Assembly: GCA_030156385.1 (NCBI GenBank)
Contig: JASGMR010000005.1
Span: forward strand, 1 to 59,442
Length of the DNA stretch: 59,442 nucleotides
Source of the DNA: Kosmotogales bacterium
GTDB lineage: Bacteria > Thermotogota > Thermotogae > Petrotogales > Kosmotogaceae
Direction: 5' to 3'
The notes under the pieces are model-generated. The model saw only the letters and a list, made by a program, of their open reading frames with translations. It was not told the origin of the DNA and did not search any database. Made by a program: the position numbers and the translations under genes. Positions 8,430 through 16,887 of this stretch are shown piece after piece; position 1 is the first letter of the stretch; every line of letters starts with the position of its first letter.

Positions 8430-9049
8430 AAATATTGTTTGTGAGACACGGAGAAACTTCCTGGAACGAATCCAAAAAATTTCAGGGCAATAGAGATGTG
8501 ACACTGAATAAAAGAGGTAGAATACAGGCGAATATAACCGGAGAATTTTTGAAAGAAAAACACTGTGATTCGGAAGTTTTGTTCACCAGCGATTTATCGA
8601 GGGCGTATGAAACTTCTCTGATAGTGAACAATTTTTTACGTAAAAAATTTATTATCAGAAAAAATCTCAGAGAAGTCAATGTGAATATTTGGGGTGGGAA
8701 AACCCTGGAATATATTGAAGATAAATATTATAAGCAATTGAGCGATTGGAACACCAACTCAAAATATCATTTGCCCGGATTGGAATCTCACTGTGAAATA
8801 AAAAACAGGATGAAAGAAGAAATCCTGCGAATAATAGAAGAGAATAAGAAGAGAAAAAAGATAATAATTGTCAGTCATGGGGTTGCTATAAAGGCCTTCT
8901 TATCATTTTTGTATGACAGGAAACTGGAAGAAGTGATTCATGAAATCAAATTGAAGAATTGTTCGATTTCTGAAATTGATTATTCTGAAGGAATATTTAA
9001 AATAGAAGAAATCAATTTTCACAGACATTTATCGAGTGAGGGAATATAA
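8426..9049 (+). CDS. Histidine phosphatase (phosphoglycerate mutase-like) family protein
   Basis: The protein has 207 residues with the branch signature LFVRHGETSWNE, whose His8 would be the phosphorylated nucleophile. LFTSDLSRAYETS and the second catalytic histidine in VSHGVAIKAFL follow. The motifs identify the phosphatase superfamily but not the substrate: a phosphoglycerate mutase, an alpha-ribazole phosphatase or a general phosphatase are all possible. The cobalamin-type and mutase-type subgroups cannot be separated by eye. Its start overlaps the stop of dnaE (ATGA), and its stop overlaps the next start (TAATG), so it belongs to a coupled run of genes. Confidence 0.88.
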   Translation: MKILFVRHGETSWNESKKFQGNRDVTLNKRGRIQANITGEFLKEKHCDSEVLFTSDLSRAYETSLIVNNFLRKKFIIRKNLREVNVNIWGGKTLEYIEDKYYKQLSDWNTNSKYHLPGLESHCEIKNRMKEEILRIIEENKKRKKIIIVSHGVAIKAFLSFLYDRKLEEVIHEIKLKNCSISEIDYSEGIFKIEEINFHRHLSSEGI

Positions 9050-9762
9050 TGTACAAAATTGAAATATGTTTTCTGCCCGAAGAAAAGAAGAACAAAGGTG
9101 GTATTTCGGTAGTCATAGATATATTACGGTTTACAAGTGTGGTGTCTTATGCACTCAGTAATGGAGCAAAATCAATAATTCCGGTAAAAACAATTGAAGA
9201 AGCTTTAGAATTGAAAAACCGCTTCCCGGATTACCTTCTTGCAGGGGAAAGACATTCGGAAAAGATAGAAGGGTTTGATTTTGGGAATTCTCCATTTGAG
9301 TTCACGAAAAGAAACGTTGAGGGGAAAAATATAATTTCCACAACCACGAATGGAACGAGGGCGGTTAATACGGTACAGAATTCCGATGAGATAATTGCCG
9401 GTTCTTATTTAAATGCCAGAATTGTATTGAATTATCTGAAAAATAAAAAGGATGATATTTATCTAATATGTTCCGGAACGAACGGGAAGGTGAGTATGGA
9501 AGATGTTCTTTTTGCAGGATTGTTATCGAGCAATCTGAAGGAAGACTTTCACCTCGGTGATTCGGCAAGAATAGGAAAGGAAATATATGATATTCATAAG
9601 GATGATTTGCAAAATTTTATTTTGAATAATTCCGAGCATGCGGGAGTATTACTCTCTAAAAATAAATTTGATGATATAGAATTATGTGGTAAAATTGATG
9701 TTGTTGAAATTTTGCCTGTATGGCGTTTCAAAGACAGATCTTTTGGGAGAGAAAAGGTATAA
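9049..9762 (+). CDS. comB: 2-phosphosulfolactate phosphatase family protein (ComB-like)
   Basis: The 237-residue protein shows the ComB family blocks SVVIDILRFTSVVSYAL, LLAGERHSEKIEGFDFGNSP and ISTTTNGTRAV. In methanogens ComB is an Mg-dependent phosphatase that releases sulfolactate during coenzyme M synthesis. Many bacteria that do not make coenzyme M have the family too, and the real substrate there is unclear. I see no other coenzyme M gene here. Start and stop codons both overlap neighbouring genes by one base, so it sits inside a coupled operon. Confidence 0.85.
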   Translation: MYKIEICFLPEEKKNKGGISVVIDILRFTSVVSYALSNGAKSIIPVKTIEEALELKNRFPDYLLAGERHSEKIEGFDFGNSPFEFTKRNVEGKNIISTTTNGTRAVNTVQNSDEIIAGSYLNARIVLNYLKNKKDDIYLICSGTNGKVSMEDVLFAGLLSSNLKEDFHLGDSARIGKEIYDIHKDDLQNFILNNSEHAGVLLSKNKFDDIELCGKIDVVEILPVWRFKDRSFGREKV

Positions 9763-9971
9763 TGGATTCACTTTCAAACATATTATTTATAGGAGCTATT
9801 TTACTATTCATTATAGGAATCGTTTATTTTGAAATTGGTACCAGAAAGCTGAGAAAGTCACTCAAAACAAAGGAGGAAGTTAGTACCAAGCGAATAGACA
9901 AGAGAGGAATATATTTTTTGATTTCTTCAGCTGTATTGGTTGGATTATCTTTGATTTTTGCGGTTTTATAA
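9762..9971 (+). CDS. Small two-helix membrane protein
   Basis: This 69-residue protein starts at the ATG overlapping the comB stop (TAATG). Two hydrophobic helices (about residues 5-22 and 49-67) flank a basic and acidic loop of about 25 residues. The longer frame from 9720 would run inside comB and has no ribosome binding site of its own. Size and topology recall SecG, but the glycine-rich segment typical of SecG is absent, so I do not give that name. The function is unknown. Confidence 0.65.
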   Translation: MDSLSNILFIGAILLFIIGIVYFEIGTRKLRKSLKTKEEVSTKRIDKRGIYFLISSAVLVGLSLIFAVL

Positions 9972-9993
9972 ATAAATTACTGGGGGTGTGGTT

Positions 9994-10677
9994 ATGGTAA
10001 AAACTGAAAATTTGGAAAAAATGCTTTTAAAAATTCCAGGAATAAACGGTGCAAAAATAGTTGCTGATTATCAGGGAACTCTTCGTGAAATTCATATTCT
10101 GGCGGATATTAAAAAATCACCAAAACAGATTGTCAGAGATATTGAAACTGCGTTGTTCGCTTCATCGGGGATAAAAATTGACAGAAAAATTGTAAGTATT
10201 GTACAGATGAAACAGGAAGGAGATACTGTACAATCTTATATTGCCGACGAAGAAGATAGTGATTTTAGCAAAATTGATGAAGAAAGCAAAAAAATACAAT
10301 TCGAAGGATTGAATATATCCACATCCAGAGAAAGTATTTCATTCGAAGTCAGTATAAGCGATAACGACAGTGACTTTATAGGTACATCGGCAGTAGATGC
10401 CAATGATCAAAACGAAAAATATCTGAGCGTTGTTGAAGCAACTGTTTTAGCTTTGAGAGAGATTCAAAAATCCTTCAGAGTGGAATACATGGATATCGTT
10501 CAATACGGTCTGACCAAAATTTTGATTTGTGTTTGTTCGGTGAATGTCAATGGGCATAGAATCAGGAGTGTCGGCGCTGATTTTTTCGATGACAGTAAAT
10601 TGGAGAATGTTGTGAGATGTGTTATTGATTCGATGAATAAAATTTATTCTAAAGCTGAAATGAACGGCTCCTTATAG
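9994..10677 (+). CDS. Conserved protein of unknown function, two-domain
   Basis: From ATG 9994 the protein has 227 residues. GGGGG (9982-9986) is spaced for this ATG and not for the GTG at 9988 that opens the longer frame. The N-terminal part (about 1-75) has the pattern REIHILADIKKSPKQIVRDI, which I recall from uncharacterised proteins in many thermophilic and Gram-positive bacteria. The C-terminal part (about 110-225) is an alpha/beta domain with VVEATVLALREIQK, whose role I do not know. An acidic linker rich in Asp and Glu joins them. There is no signal peptide or membrane segment. Confidence 0.75.
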   Translation: MVKTENLEKMLLKIPGINGAKIVADYQGTLREIHILADIKKSPKQIVRDIETALFASSGIKIDRKIVSIVQMKQEGDTVQSYIADEEDSDFSKIDEESKKIQFEGLNISTSRESISFEVSISDNDSDFIGTSAVDANDQNEKYLSVVEATVLALREIQKSFRVEYMDIVQYGLTKILICVCSVNVNGHRIRSVGADFFDDSKLENVVRCVIDSMNKIYSKAEMNGSL

Positions 10678-10773
10678 GTTGATTTTTACTGCGGGATTCT
10701 CTGGATATCCTGCTTCAGCGAGGAAAATGGGTTTTTAAAATAGTATGTCGATTTTTAGAAATGGAGGGAAAAG

Positions 10774-11385
10774 ATGACTATAGAGAAATGGTTAAATAAA
10801 TTTTATCCCGTTTTCAATAAAGATGATAAAGTTTCTTCTATTCTTGAAGAGAAGAAAATGTTACCGTTAAAAACGATTTTAATAAAAGATGATTCTAATA
10901 AATTGTATGGCACTTTAAATATTGAAACACTGAAAGAAAACGATAAAAACAAAATAATATCAGAGGTTGCTGATGATGTGTTGTACTATTGTTATGAGGA
11001 TGATTATATAGAAGATGCCGCACTATTAATGATCGAAAGTCATGATTTTACTCTTCCGGTCATAAACAGAAAAGGAGAGATTTCAGGAGTGATAACCGTT
11101 TTTGAGATACTTGAAGCACTCATGGAGTTCACTTCGATGGATCAACCCGGCTTGAAAGTTTCTCTCTTATTGAAAAATGAACCCGGGTCGCTGAGGAAAG
11201 TGGTGGATGCGTTTGCAGATATCGAGATTAACATTCTTTCCATAATGACTTCGAGTGTGAAAGATAATGAAAAAAGGGTGGTTATCAGGACTGAGGAGAG
11301 AGATATATCTGAAGTGAGAAATATACTTGATGAAATAAATATTAATTATGAATCTATAACAAAGGAAGAGGGATTCAGTGCCTGA
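10774..11385 (+). CDS. CBS-ACT domain protein (AcuB-like)
   Basis: The 203-residue protein has two CBS motifs (about residues 1-65 and 66-120, the second with LPVINRKGEISGVITVFEIL) followed by an ACT domain (about 128-195, with NEPGSLRKVVDAFADIEINI). CBS pairs usually bind adenine nucleotides and ACT domains bind small molecules such as amino acids, so it is probably a metabolic sensor. The layout is that of AcuB-type proteins, but no acetoin genes are nearby. GGAGGG precedes the ATG. It overlaps uppP by 8 bases. Confidence 0.85.
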   Translation: MTIEKWLNKFYPVFNKDDKVSSILEEKKMLPLKTILIKDDSNKLYGTLNIETLKENDKNKIISEVADDVLYYCYEDDYIEDAALLMIESHDFTLPVINRKGEISGVITVFEILEALMEFTSMDQPGLKVSLLLKNEPGSLRKVVDAFADIEINILSIMTSSVKDNEKRVVIRTEERDISEVRNILDEININYESITKEEGFSA

Positions 11386-12175
11386 GATTTTAAAATACAT
11401 TTTTTTAGGAGTTATACAGGGAGGAACAGAATTTCTTCCCGTTTCATCGTCCGGTCATCTTACGATTTTTTCTTACCTTTTTAAAATGGAATATGTTGAC
11501 AAATCCATATATTTCTTTGAATTATTGCATTTAGCCACTTTTTTCGCGGTGCTTCTGTTCACATATAAAGAAATCTGGATGATATTTTCGGGTTTGTTTG
11601 ATAAAAGTAAAAGAAAGACATCTTTAAGGTATATAGTTCTTTTGCTTTTTTCAACCATACCTGCGGCGGCTTTTGGCCTTTTATTTGAAGATCGGATCAG
11701 TGATTTTTTTTCAAGACCGGATATTGCGGCTTATTTTCTTTTTATAACGGCGATAGCTCTGTTTTGCAGCGATAAATTTTCAGGTGACAGGAATATTGTC
11801 AAAATTTCTGTTGGCAATGCTTTATTGATAGGCCTTTTTCAGGCCTTTGCTTTATTTCCGGGAATTTCAAGAAGTGGGATGACTTTATTCGCAGCGTTGC
11901 TCGTGGGTCTTTTCAGATCCGAAGCCTTGAAATATTCTTTTCTTTTGAGTTTGCCTGTGACTTTGGGGGCCGGAATACTACATATCAATAATATTGAATT
12001 GAATAAATTTACGATTTCCGGTTTTTTTGCTGCGTTTATCGTTGGAATTTTCGGTTTGTGGTTGCTTAAAAAACTCGTCATGGGCAGAAAATTAAAATAT
12101 TTTTCAATATACATAGTGATCTTTGCATCCGTTTTTTTGTTCATTTATTTTTTTATAAATCAAGGGGCGATATAG
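11378..12175 (+). CDS. uppP: Undecaprenyl-diphosphatase (UppP/BacA)
   Basis: UppP is an integral membrane enzyme that dephosphorylates undecaprenyl diphosphate so the lipid carrier for wall synthesis can be reused; extra copies give bacitracin resistance. Signature blocks are QGGTEFLPVSSSGHL (residues 14-28; the usual form has Ile where the second Gly stands) and FPGISRSGMTLFAALLVGL near residue 160. It has 265 residues and about eight hydrophobic segments. The start is GTG inside the end of the CBS-ACT gene. Its stop directly abuts the glgA start. Confidence 0.94.
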   Translation: MPEILKYIFLGVIQGGTEFLPVSSSGHLTIFSYLFKMEYVDKSIYFFELLHLATFFAVLLFTYKEIWMIFSGLFDKSKRKTSLRYIVLLLFSTIPAAAFGLLFEDRISDFFSRPDIAAYFLFITAIALFCSDKFSGDRNIVKISVGNALLIGLFQAFALFPGISRSGMTLFAALLVGLFRSEALKYSFLLSLPVTLGAGILHINNIELNKFTISGFFAAFIVGIFGLWLLKKLVMGRKLKYFSIYIVIFASVFLFIYFFINQGAI

Positions 12176-13567
12176 ATGAAAACCTTATTCTGTTCTTATG
12201 AAGTGTATCCCTTCGCAAAAGTAGGGGGACTGGCTGATGTTGCAGGATCCCTTCCGAAATATATTAAAGAGATGGGAGCCGATATAGATGTTATAATGCC
12301 GTTTCATAAAAAAATAGATATAAATGTGACTGAAAATACCGGGATGAAAATATGTACAGGAAGAATCGACAGGAAAATCGAGTTTGATATTTATAAATCG
12401 CATTTGGAGAACAGCGATGTAACGGTATATTTTTTGAAGAATGATGAACTTTTCGATTCTGAAGATGTTTATGAAGGGGGAGATATATTTTTAAAGACCC
12501 TTTCCATAAGCGAAATCATGGCAATTTTTTGTGAAGAAAATGAATATGATCTGCTCCATTTGAATGACTGGCATGTAGGAATGGCATCGGTGTATAATTA
12601 TTATTTTTATGGGCGGATCCCTACCCTTTTTTCAATACATAATATGGCCTATCAGGGAGTGTTTCCCGCAGATAAATTCAGTGTTACTGGGTTACCCCGG
12701 GAAGCTTTTCCGAAGATAGTCAAAGATGACCAGATTAACTTCATGAAGGGAGCCCTGATGTTCAGTAATGCGATTAACACTGTGAGTGAATCTTATGCCA
12801 AGGAGATAAAAACCCCGGAATTTGGAGCAGGATTAGAGGATATTTTAATAAAGAGAAATGATGATCTTTATGGAATTTTGAATGGAATAGATTATAAAAT
12901 AAATGATCCGGATACCGATAAAAGGATTCCCAAAAATTTTTCTGTAGATGATTTGAGCGGAAAATATGAATGTAAGAAAGCTTTGCAGAAAAGGTGCGAT
13001 CTAAAAATTGAAGATGTCCCCCTCTTTGGATTGATTTCAAGATTGTTTTATCAAAAGGGTTTAGATCTTTTGCAGGAAATTGTGGAAGAGTTCATGAATG
13101 AAAATGTACAGTTTGTGATTCTCGGGAATGGAGATAAAAAAATTGAAGATTTCTTTTTGAAGATGCAAAATAAGTTTAAAGGAAAGTTTTCTTCCAACAT
13201 CATGTTCGATATCAATCTGGCCCAGGAGATATATGCGGGCTGTGATTTTTTTGTGATGCCTTCAAGATACGAGCCGTGTGGACTGGGTCAGATGTTTGCA
13301 ATGCGTTACGGTACCGTTCCGGTGGTCAGGTATACGGGAGGACTGATTGATTCGGTAAAGGAATATGATGAAACAGATAAAACCGGAACCGGATTCGGAT
13401 TCTATGATTATAACTCTGAGAAATTGCTTGAAGTTCTGAACAAAGCAAAAAAAATATTTTATAGGGAAGATTTTGATATAATGAGAAAAAATTGTATGGA
13501 GGAAGATTTTTCCTGGAATAATTCCGCAAAAAAATATATAGACCTGTACAATCGATATATTCGTTAA
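12176..13567 (+). CDS. glgA: Glycogen synthase (GT5 family)
   Basis: GlgA transfers glucose from ADP-glucose (in some species UDP-glucose) to glycogen chains. The 463 residues are close to the usual 475. The N-terminal Rossmann domain has VGGLADVAGSLPKYI, where the family's K-x-G-G-L nucleotide-binding motif is K-V-G-G-L, and LLHLNDWHVGMASV. The C-terminal domain has LFGLISRLFYQKGLDLL and SRYEPCGLGQMFAMRYG with the catalytic Glu. The ATG follows the uppP stop with no gap. It stands next to a galT-like nucleotide-sugar gene, and a phosphohexomutase lies nearby, which together suggest glucan metabolism. Confidence 0.95.
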   Translation: MKTLFCSYEVYPFAKVGGLADVAGSLPKYIKEMGADIDVIMPFHKKIDINVTENTGMKICTGRIDRKIEFDIYKSHLENSDVTVYFLKNDELFDSEDVYEGGDIFLKTLSISEIMAIFCEENEYDLLHLNDWHVGMASVYNYYFYGRIPTLFSIHNMAYQGVFPADKFSVTGLPREAFPKIVKDDQINFMKGALMFSNAINTVSESYAKEIKTPEFGAGLEDILIKRNDDLYGILNGIDYKINDPDTDKRIPKNFSVDDLSGKYECKKALQKRCDLKIEDVPLFGLISRLFYQKGLDLLQEIVEEFMNENVQFVILGNGDKKIEDFFLKMQNKFKGKFSSNIMFDINLAQEIYAGCDFFVMPSRYEPCGLGQMFAMRYGTVPVVRYTGGLIDSVKEYDETDKTGTGFGFYDYNSEKLLEVLNKAKKIFYREDFDIMRKNCMEEDFSWNNSAKKYIDLYNRYIR

Positions 13568-13578
13568 AGGAGAAAAAG

Positions 13579-14604
13579 ATGAGAGAACTGAGAAAAGACC
13601 CGATAATAAAAAGATGGGTAATAATTGCGACGGAGAGGACGAAACGTCCACATGATTTCATAAATTTTAAGGATGAATCACAGGCTGTTTTCTGTCCCTT
13701 CGATTACGGTAACGAACACACGACACCCTCCGAGATCTTAGCATTCAGACCCGATGGTACGGAAGCCAACAGTCCCGGGTGGTGGGTTAGAGTTGTTCCA
13801 AATAAATTTCCTGTTTTGACAAATGAAATTGAACCGGAGAGATTCGGGCACGGAATGTATGATGTTATAAAAGGATTCGGCGCTCACGAAGTGATAATAG
13901 AAACCCCCGAACATGATTCATATATGGCTACTATGCCGTATAAGCAGGTAAAAGAAGTGATATGGGCGTACATAAAAAGATTTAAAGAGCTGGAACTTAA
14001 TAAAAACATCCAATATATTTTGATTTTCAAAAATCATGGTAAAGAGGCCGGGGCTTCTCTTTCCCATTCACACAGTCAGCTAATTGCAACTCCCGTTATT
14101 CCCAAGAGAGTTGCCGAGGAGATAAAGGGATCGAAAAGCTACTACAAATTCAGAGAAAGATGTGTTTATTGTGATATGGTGACACAGGAACTTTCGGAAG
14201 GGACAAGAATAGTAGAAGAAAACGATTTGTTTTTGGCGTTTGAACCGTTTGCGGCAAGATTTCCATTTGAAACATGGATTTTACCGAAAAAACATAGATA
14301 CAACTTTGGAAAATCTTCGACCGCTGAAATAGATAAATTTGCAAAGGTGCTTAAAAACACGTTATTCAAGATATATAAGGCACTGGATAATCCACCTTTC
14401 AATTTCATGCTTCATACCGGAATAAAATCTTTAAAAGATGGGGAAGATTATTATCACTGGCATCTTGAAATAGTTCCCAGATTGACCGACATAGCAGGAT
14501 TTGAATGGGGTTCAGGTTTTTACATAAATCCTGTACCACCGGAACACGCCGCGACTTTTTTAAGAGAAATTAAAATAAATGAGGAGGACTTCAATGAAGA
14601 TTGA
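13579..14604 (+). CDS. galT: GalT-family hexose-1-phosphate nucleotidyltransferase, possibly ADP-glucose phosphorylase-like
   Basis: The 341-residue protein belongs to the GalT branch of the HIT superfamily. The active-site motif is H163-S-H165-S-Q167, where H165 would carry the nucleotide. Classical GalT has H-P-H-P-Q. The C-terminal pattern with HLEIVPRL and FYINPVPPEHAA and the second pair C195-x-x-C198 recall the plant ADP-glucose phosphorylase type. The first zinc motif, usually C-x-x-C, reads C39-P-F-D42, so one ligand is Asp. Adjacent glgA makes an ADP-glucose related role plausible, but galactose-1-phosphate uridylyltransferase remains possible. AAGGAG precedes the ATG. It overlaps gatC by 11 bases. 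Confidence 0.88.
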   Translation: MRELRKDPIIKRWVIIATERTKRPHDFINFKDESQAVFCPFDYGNEHTTPSEILAFRPDGTEANSPGWWVRVVPNKFPVLTNEIEPERFGHGMYDVIKGFGAHEVIIETPEHDSYMATMPYKQVKEVIWAYIKRFKELELNKNIQYILIFKNHGKEAGASLSHSHSQLIATPVIPKRVAEEIKGSKSYYKFRERCVYCDMVTQELSEGTRIVEENDLFLAFEPFAARFPFETWILPKKHRYNFGKSSTAEIDKFAKVLKNTLFKIYKALDNPPFNFMLHTGIKSLKDGEDYYHWHLEIVPRLTDIAGFEWGSGFYINPVPPEHAATFLREIKINEEDFNED

Positions 14605-14893
14605 GTTGAATGATTCGTTATTTAAAGATTTAGAGGCATTATCTATGCTGAACCTTGAAGGCAAGGAAAGAGAAATAATAAAAGAGGATATAAAAAATAT
14701 TTTAAAATATATGGATTTGCTCGATGAAATAAATGTTGACGAAGAAGAAGAAATGTTTACCCCGCTTTCAAGAGACATGTTGCCAAGAGAAGATGAGATA
14801 AAAAAATCAAAGAATATTGATTCGATTATCAAAGAATTTCCGGAGAAGAAAGATGATTATTTAAAGATTCCTGCCATTTACAAAAATGAATGA
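14594..14893 (+). CDS. gatC: Aspartyl/glutamyl-tRNA amidotransferase subunit C
   Basis: GatC holds together the GatCAB complex that converts Glu-tRNA(Gln) or Asp-tRNA(Asn) to the correct amide. The 99-residue protein has the family pattern of an N-terminal helical region (LEALSMLNLEGKEREII) followed by ILKYMDLLDEINVD and a conserved LPREDE segment. GAGGAGG (14581-14587) sits six bases before the ATG at 14594, so the longer frame from 14579 is not used. gatA and gatB are not in the window. It overlaps galT and the next gene, so it is translated as part of the run. Confidence 0.85.
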   Translation: MKIELNDSLFKDLEALSMLNLEGKEREIIKEDIKNILKYMDLLDEINVDEEEEMFTPLSRDMLPREDEIKKSKNIDSIIKEFPEKKDDYLKIPAIYKNE

Positions 14894-15224
14894 TAGGGGG
14901 AAAAAATATGAAGATCTGGCCTGTAATTACATAAAGAGAAAACTGGGGTATAAAATAATTGAAAGGAATTATAATATCAGATACGGTGAAATAGATATTA
15001 TTGCGCTTGAGAAAAAGACGGTCGTTTTTATAGAAGTAAAAGGGGGAAAAGAATATTATAGGCCGAGATTGAGAGTTGATGAGACAAAAATGAAAAAGAT
15101 TGAACTGACCGCGAATTTTTTTCTCAGAAATTATGAGAAAAACTATATTGAGAGCAGACTTGATGTAATTGAGGTTCTTGATAACGGGAAAATAAATCAT
15201 TTTAAAGGGATAAGCAGGTGGTAA
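14886..15224 (+). CDS. YraN / UPF0102 family nuclease-like protein
   Basis: This 112-residue protein has the small restriction-nuclease-like fold of the UPF0102 family. The visible active-site pattern is an N-terminal Glu (YEDLACNYI), then YGEIDIIALE and FIEVKGGKEY, which is the E-D-ExK arrangement of this superfamily. Its biological role is not settled; a part in DNA processing has been suggested. The start overlaps the gatC end, and the stop is just before the phosphohexomutase gene. Confidence 0.88.
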   Translation: MNDRGKKYEDLACNYIKRKLGYKIIERNYNIRYGEIDIIALEKKTVVFIEVKGGKEYYRPRLRVDETKMKKIELTANFFLRNYEKNYIESRLDVIEVLDNGKINHFKGISRW

Positions 15225-15225
15225 G

Positions 15226-16887
15226 ATGAGAAAAAAAGAAGAGACAAAAAAATTATATGATCTTTGGCTCCAGAAGACTTCTGAAAAAGAAAGAGAAATA
15301 TTGAATAAAATGTCATCTGAAGAGATTGAAGATTCATTTTATAAAGATTTGGAATTCGGAACCGGTGGAATGAGGGGAAAAATGGGATATGGAACTAATA
15401 GAATGAATGTTCATACCATAACGAGGGCAACGGCAGGATTCGGGAAATGGATTAAAGAAAATTATGATGATCCATCTGTTTCAATTGCCTTTGACACGAG
15501 AAATAATTCATTCGACTTTGCTGTGACATGTGCGAAAGTTTTATCCGCACTCGATGTAAAGGTATTTCTGTTTTCAGAACCGACGGCCACCCCGATACTT
15601 TCATATGCCGTTAGAAATCTGAAATGTTCTGGTGGAATAATTATCACCGCAAGTCACAATCCACCCATTTATAATGGATATAAAGTTTATACATCGGACG
15701 GGACACAGGCTGTTCCGCGTTATGCGGAGGAAATTATAGAAAGAATAGAAAACGAAAAATTTTTTGATGAATATAAAGAAAAAGAAGAAAATATCTCGTT
15801 GGTCTTCAATTCTGTGATTGAAAATTATATGAAAGATATTTATTCTGAGATAGAGCCGATTATTGACGGCAAATTTGAGAAAGAAAGGATCGTTTACAGC
15901 CCTCTGCACGGTGTTGGTTTCAAACCGGTTAATAAGATTTTGAAAAAGATAGGATTTGAAGTATACAATGTTCTCGAACAGATAATTCCGGATGGAAATT
16001 TTCCTTCAGTTTCTTACCCAAACCCGGAAGATAAAAAAGCGTTTGATTTTGGAATAAAATATTCGGAAATGAATGATATTCCTATAGTTTTAGCCACAGA
16101 TCCTGATTCTGACAGACTCGGAGTAACGATAAGGAAAAATGGGGAATATATACACCTTTCAGGGAATCAGACCGGAGTGATAATGGCAAATTATTTACTG
16201 GAAAAATTCAAAAAAAAGGATTTGCTTACTAACTCACATTTCATTGTTAAAACTATCGTTTCGACACCTATGATCTACAAAGTTGCCGAAAAATACAATG
16301 TGAAGGTTTATGATACTTTAACGGGTTTTAAATATATTGGAGAGAGAATAGAAAAATCAGAAACAGAAGGAACAGGAGAATATTTGTTCGGCTTTGAAGA
16401 GAGCATAGGATATTTATTTGGAAAGCATGCCAGGGATAAGGATGCGATTATTTCTTCGGCGTTGTTGGGAATAATATACAGAGATTTGAAGACAAAGGGA
16501 AAGGATCTTTTGGATTATTTGAATGATCTCTATAATGAATTCGGCTTTTATAAGGAAGATCTTATGAATTTTGTATTTGAAGGAATAGAGGGTTCCAGAA
16601 AAATTCAGAGTATAATGCAGATGGTTAAAAACAACCCTTTGAAAAACATTTTTGAAATGAAATTGGTAAAATTGATTGATTACAATGCTGGAATAGACGA
16701 TTTACCGAAATCAAATGTTATTGAATTGTTATTTGAAAATGATAACAAGATAATTGTCCGGCCTTCCGGAACCGAACCAAAAATAAAATTTTATCTTTTA
16801 GCGAATGGTGAGAATGAAGATAGAGTTACAGGGGTGCTTGAAAGAATGAAAATTTATGTAAAGGAAATAATAGAAAATGAAGAATAG
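15226..16887 (+). CDS. Phosphoglucomutase/phosphomannomutase, long form
   Basis: The 553-residue enzyme belongs to the alpha-D-phosphohexomutase family, which interconverts hexose 1- and 6-phosphates through a phosphoserine. All four domain signatures are visible: FGTGGMRGKMG near residue 45, the catalytic serine in ITASHNPPIYNGYK (Ser142), the metal loop TDPDSDR (residues 291-297) and the sugar-phosphate loop RPSGTEPKIKFYL near the end. The length and sequence fit the PgcA/PGM2-like group. It would connect glucose 6-phosphate to glucose 1-phosphate for ADP-glucose and glycogen, in keeping with glgA nearby. It overlaps the next gene by 11 bases. Confidence 0.94.
   Translation: MRKKEETKKLYDLWLQKTSEKEREILNKMSSEEIEDSFYKDLEFGTGGMRGKMGYGTNRMNVHTITRATAGFGKWIKENYDDPSVSIAFDTRNNSFDFAVTCAKVLSALDVKVFLFSEPTATPILSYAVRNLKCSGGIIITASHNPPIYNGYKVYTSDGTQAVPRYAEEIIERIENEKFFDEYKEKEENISLVFNSVIENYMKDIYSEIEPIIDGKFEKERIVYSPLHGVGFKPVNKILKKIGFEVYNVLEQIIPDGNFPSVSYPNPEDKKAFDFGIKYSEMNDIPIVLATDPDSDRLGVTIRKNGEYIHLSGNQTGVIMANYLLEKFKKKDLLTNSHFIVKTIVSTPMIYKVAEKYNVKVYDTLTGFKYIGERIEKSETEGTGEYLFGFEESIGYLFGKHARDKDAIISSALLGIIYRDLKTKGKDLLDYLNDLYNEFGFYKEDLMNFVFEGIEGSRKIQSIMQMVKNNPLKNIFEMKLVKLIDYNAGIDDLPKSNVIELLFENDNKIIVRPSGTEPKIKFYLLANGENEDRVTGVLERMKIYVKEIIENEE

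Noticed and set aside
9762-9971. Small membrane protein as SecG
   Set aside because: Two helices and size fit, but the glycine-rich central motif is missing and the context is not a secretion locus.
10691-10713. GCGGGAT/ATCCTGC hairpin after the gene ending at 10677 as a terminator
   Set aside because: The stem includes a G-U pair and no T-run follows directly, so there is no good support for termination.
13262-13661. Minus-strand frames of 111-129 codons at the glgA-galT junction
   Set aside because: They cover the catalytic C-terminus of glgA and the start of galT in antisense and show no family pattern.
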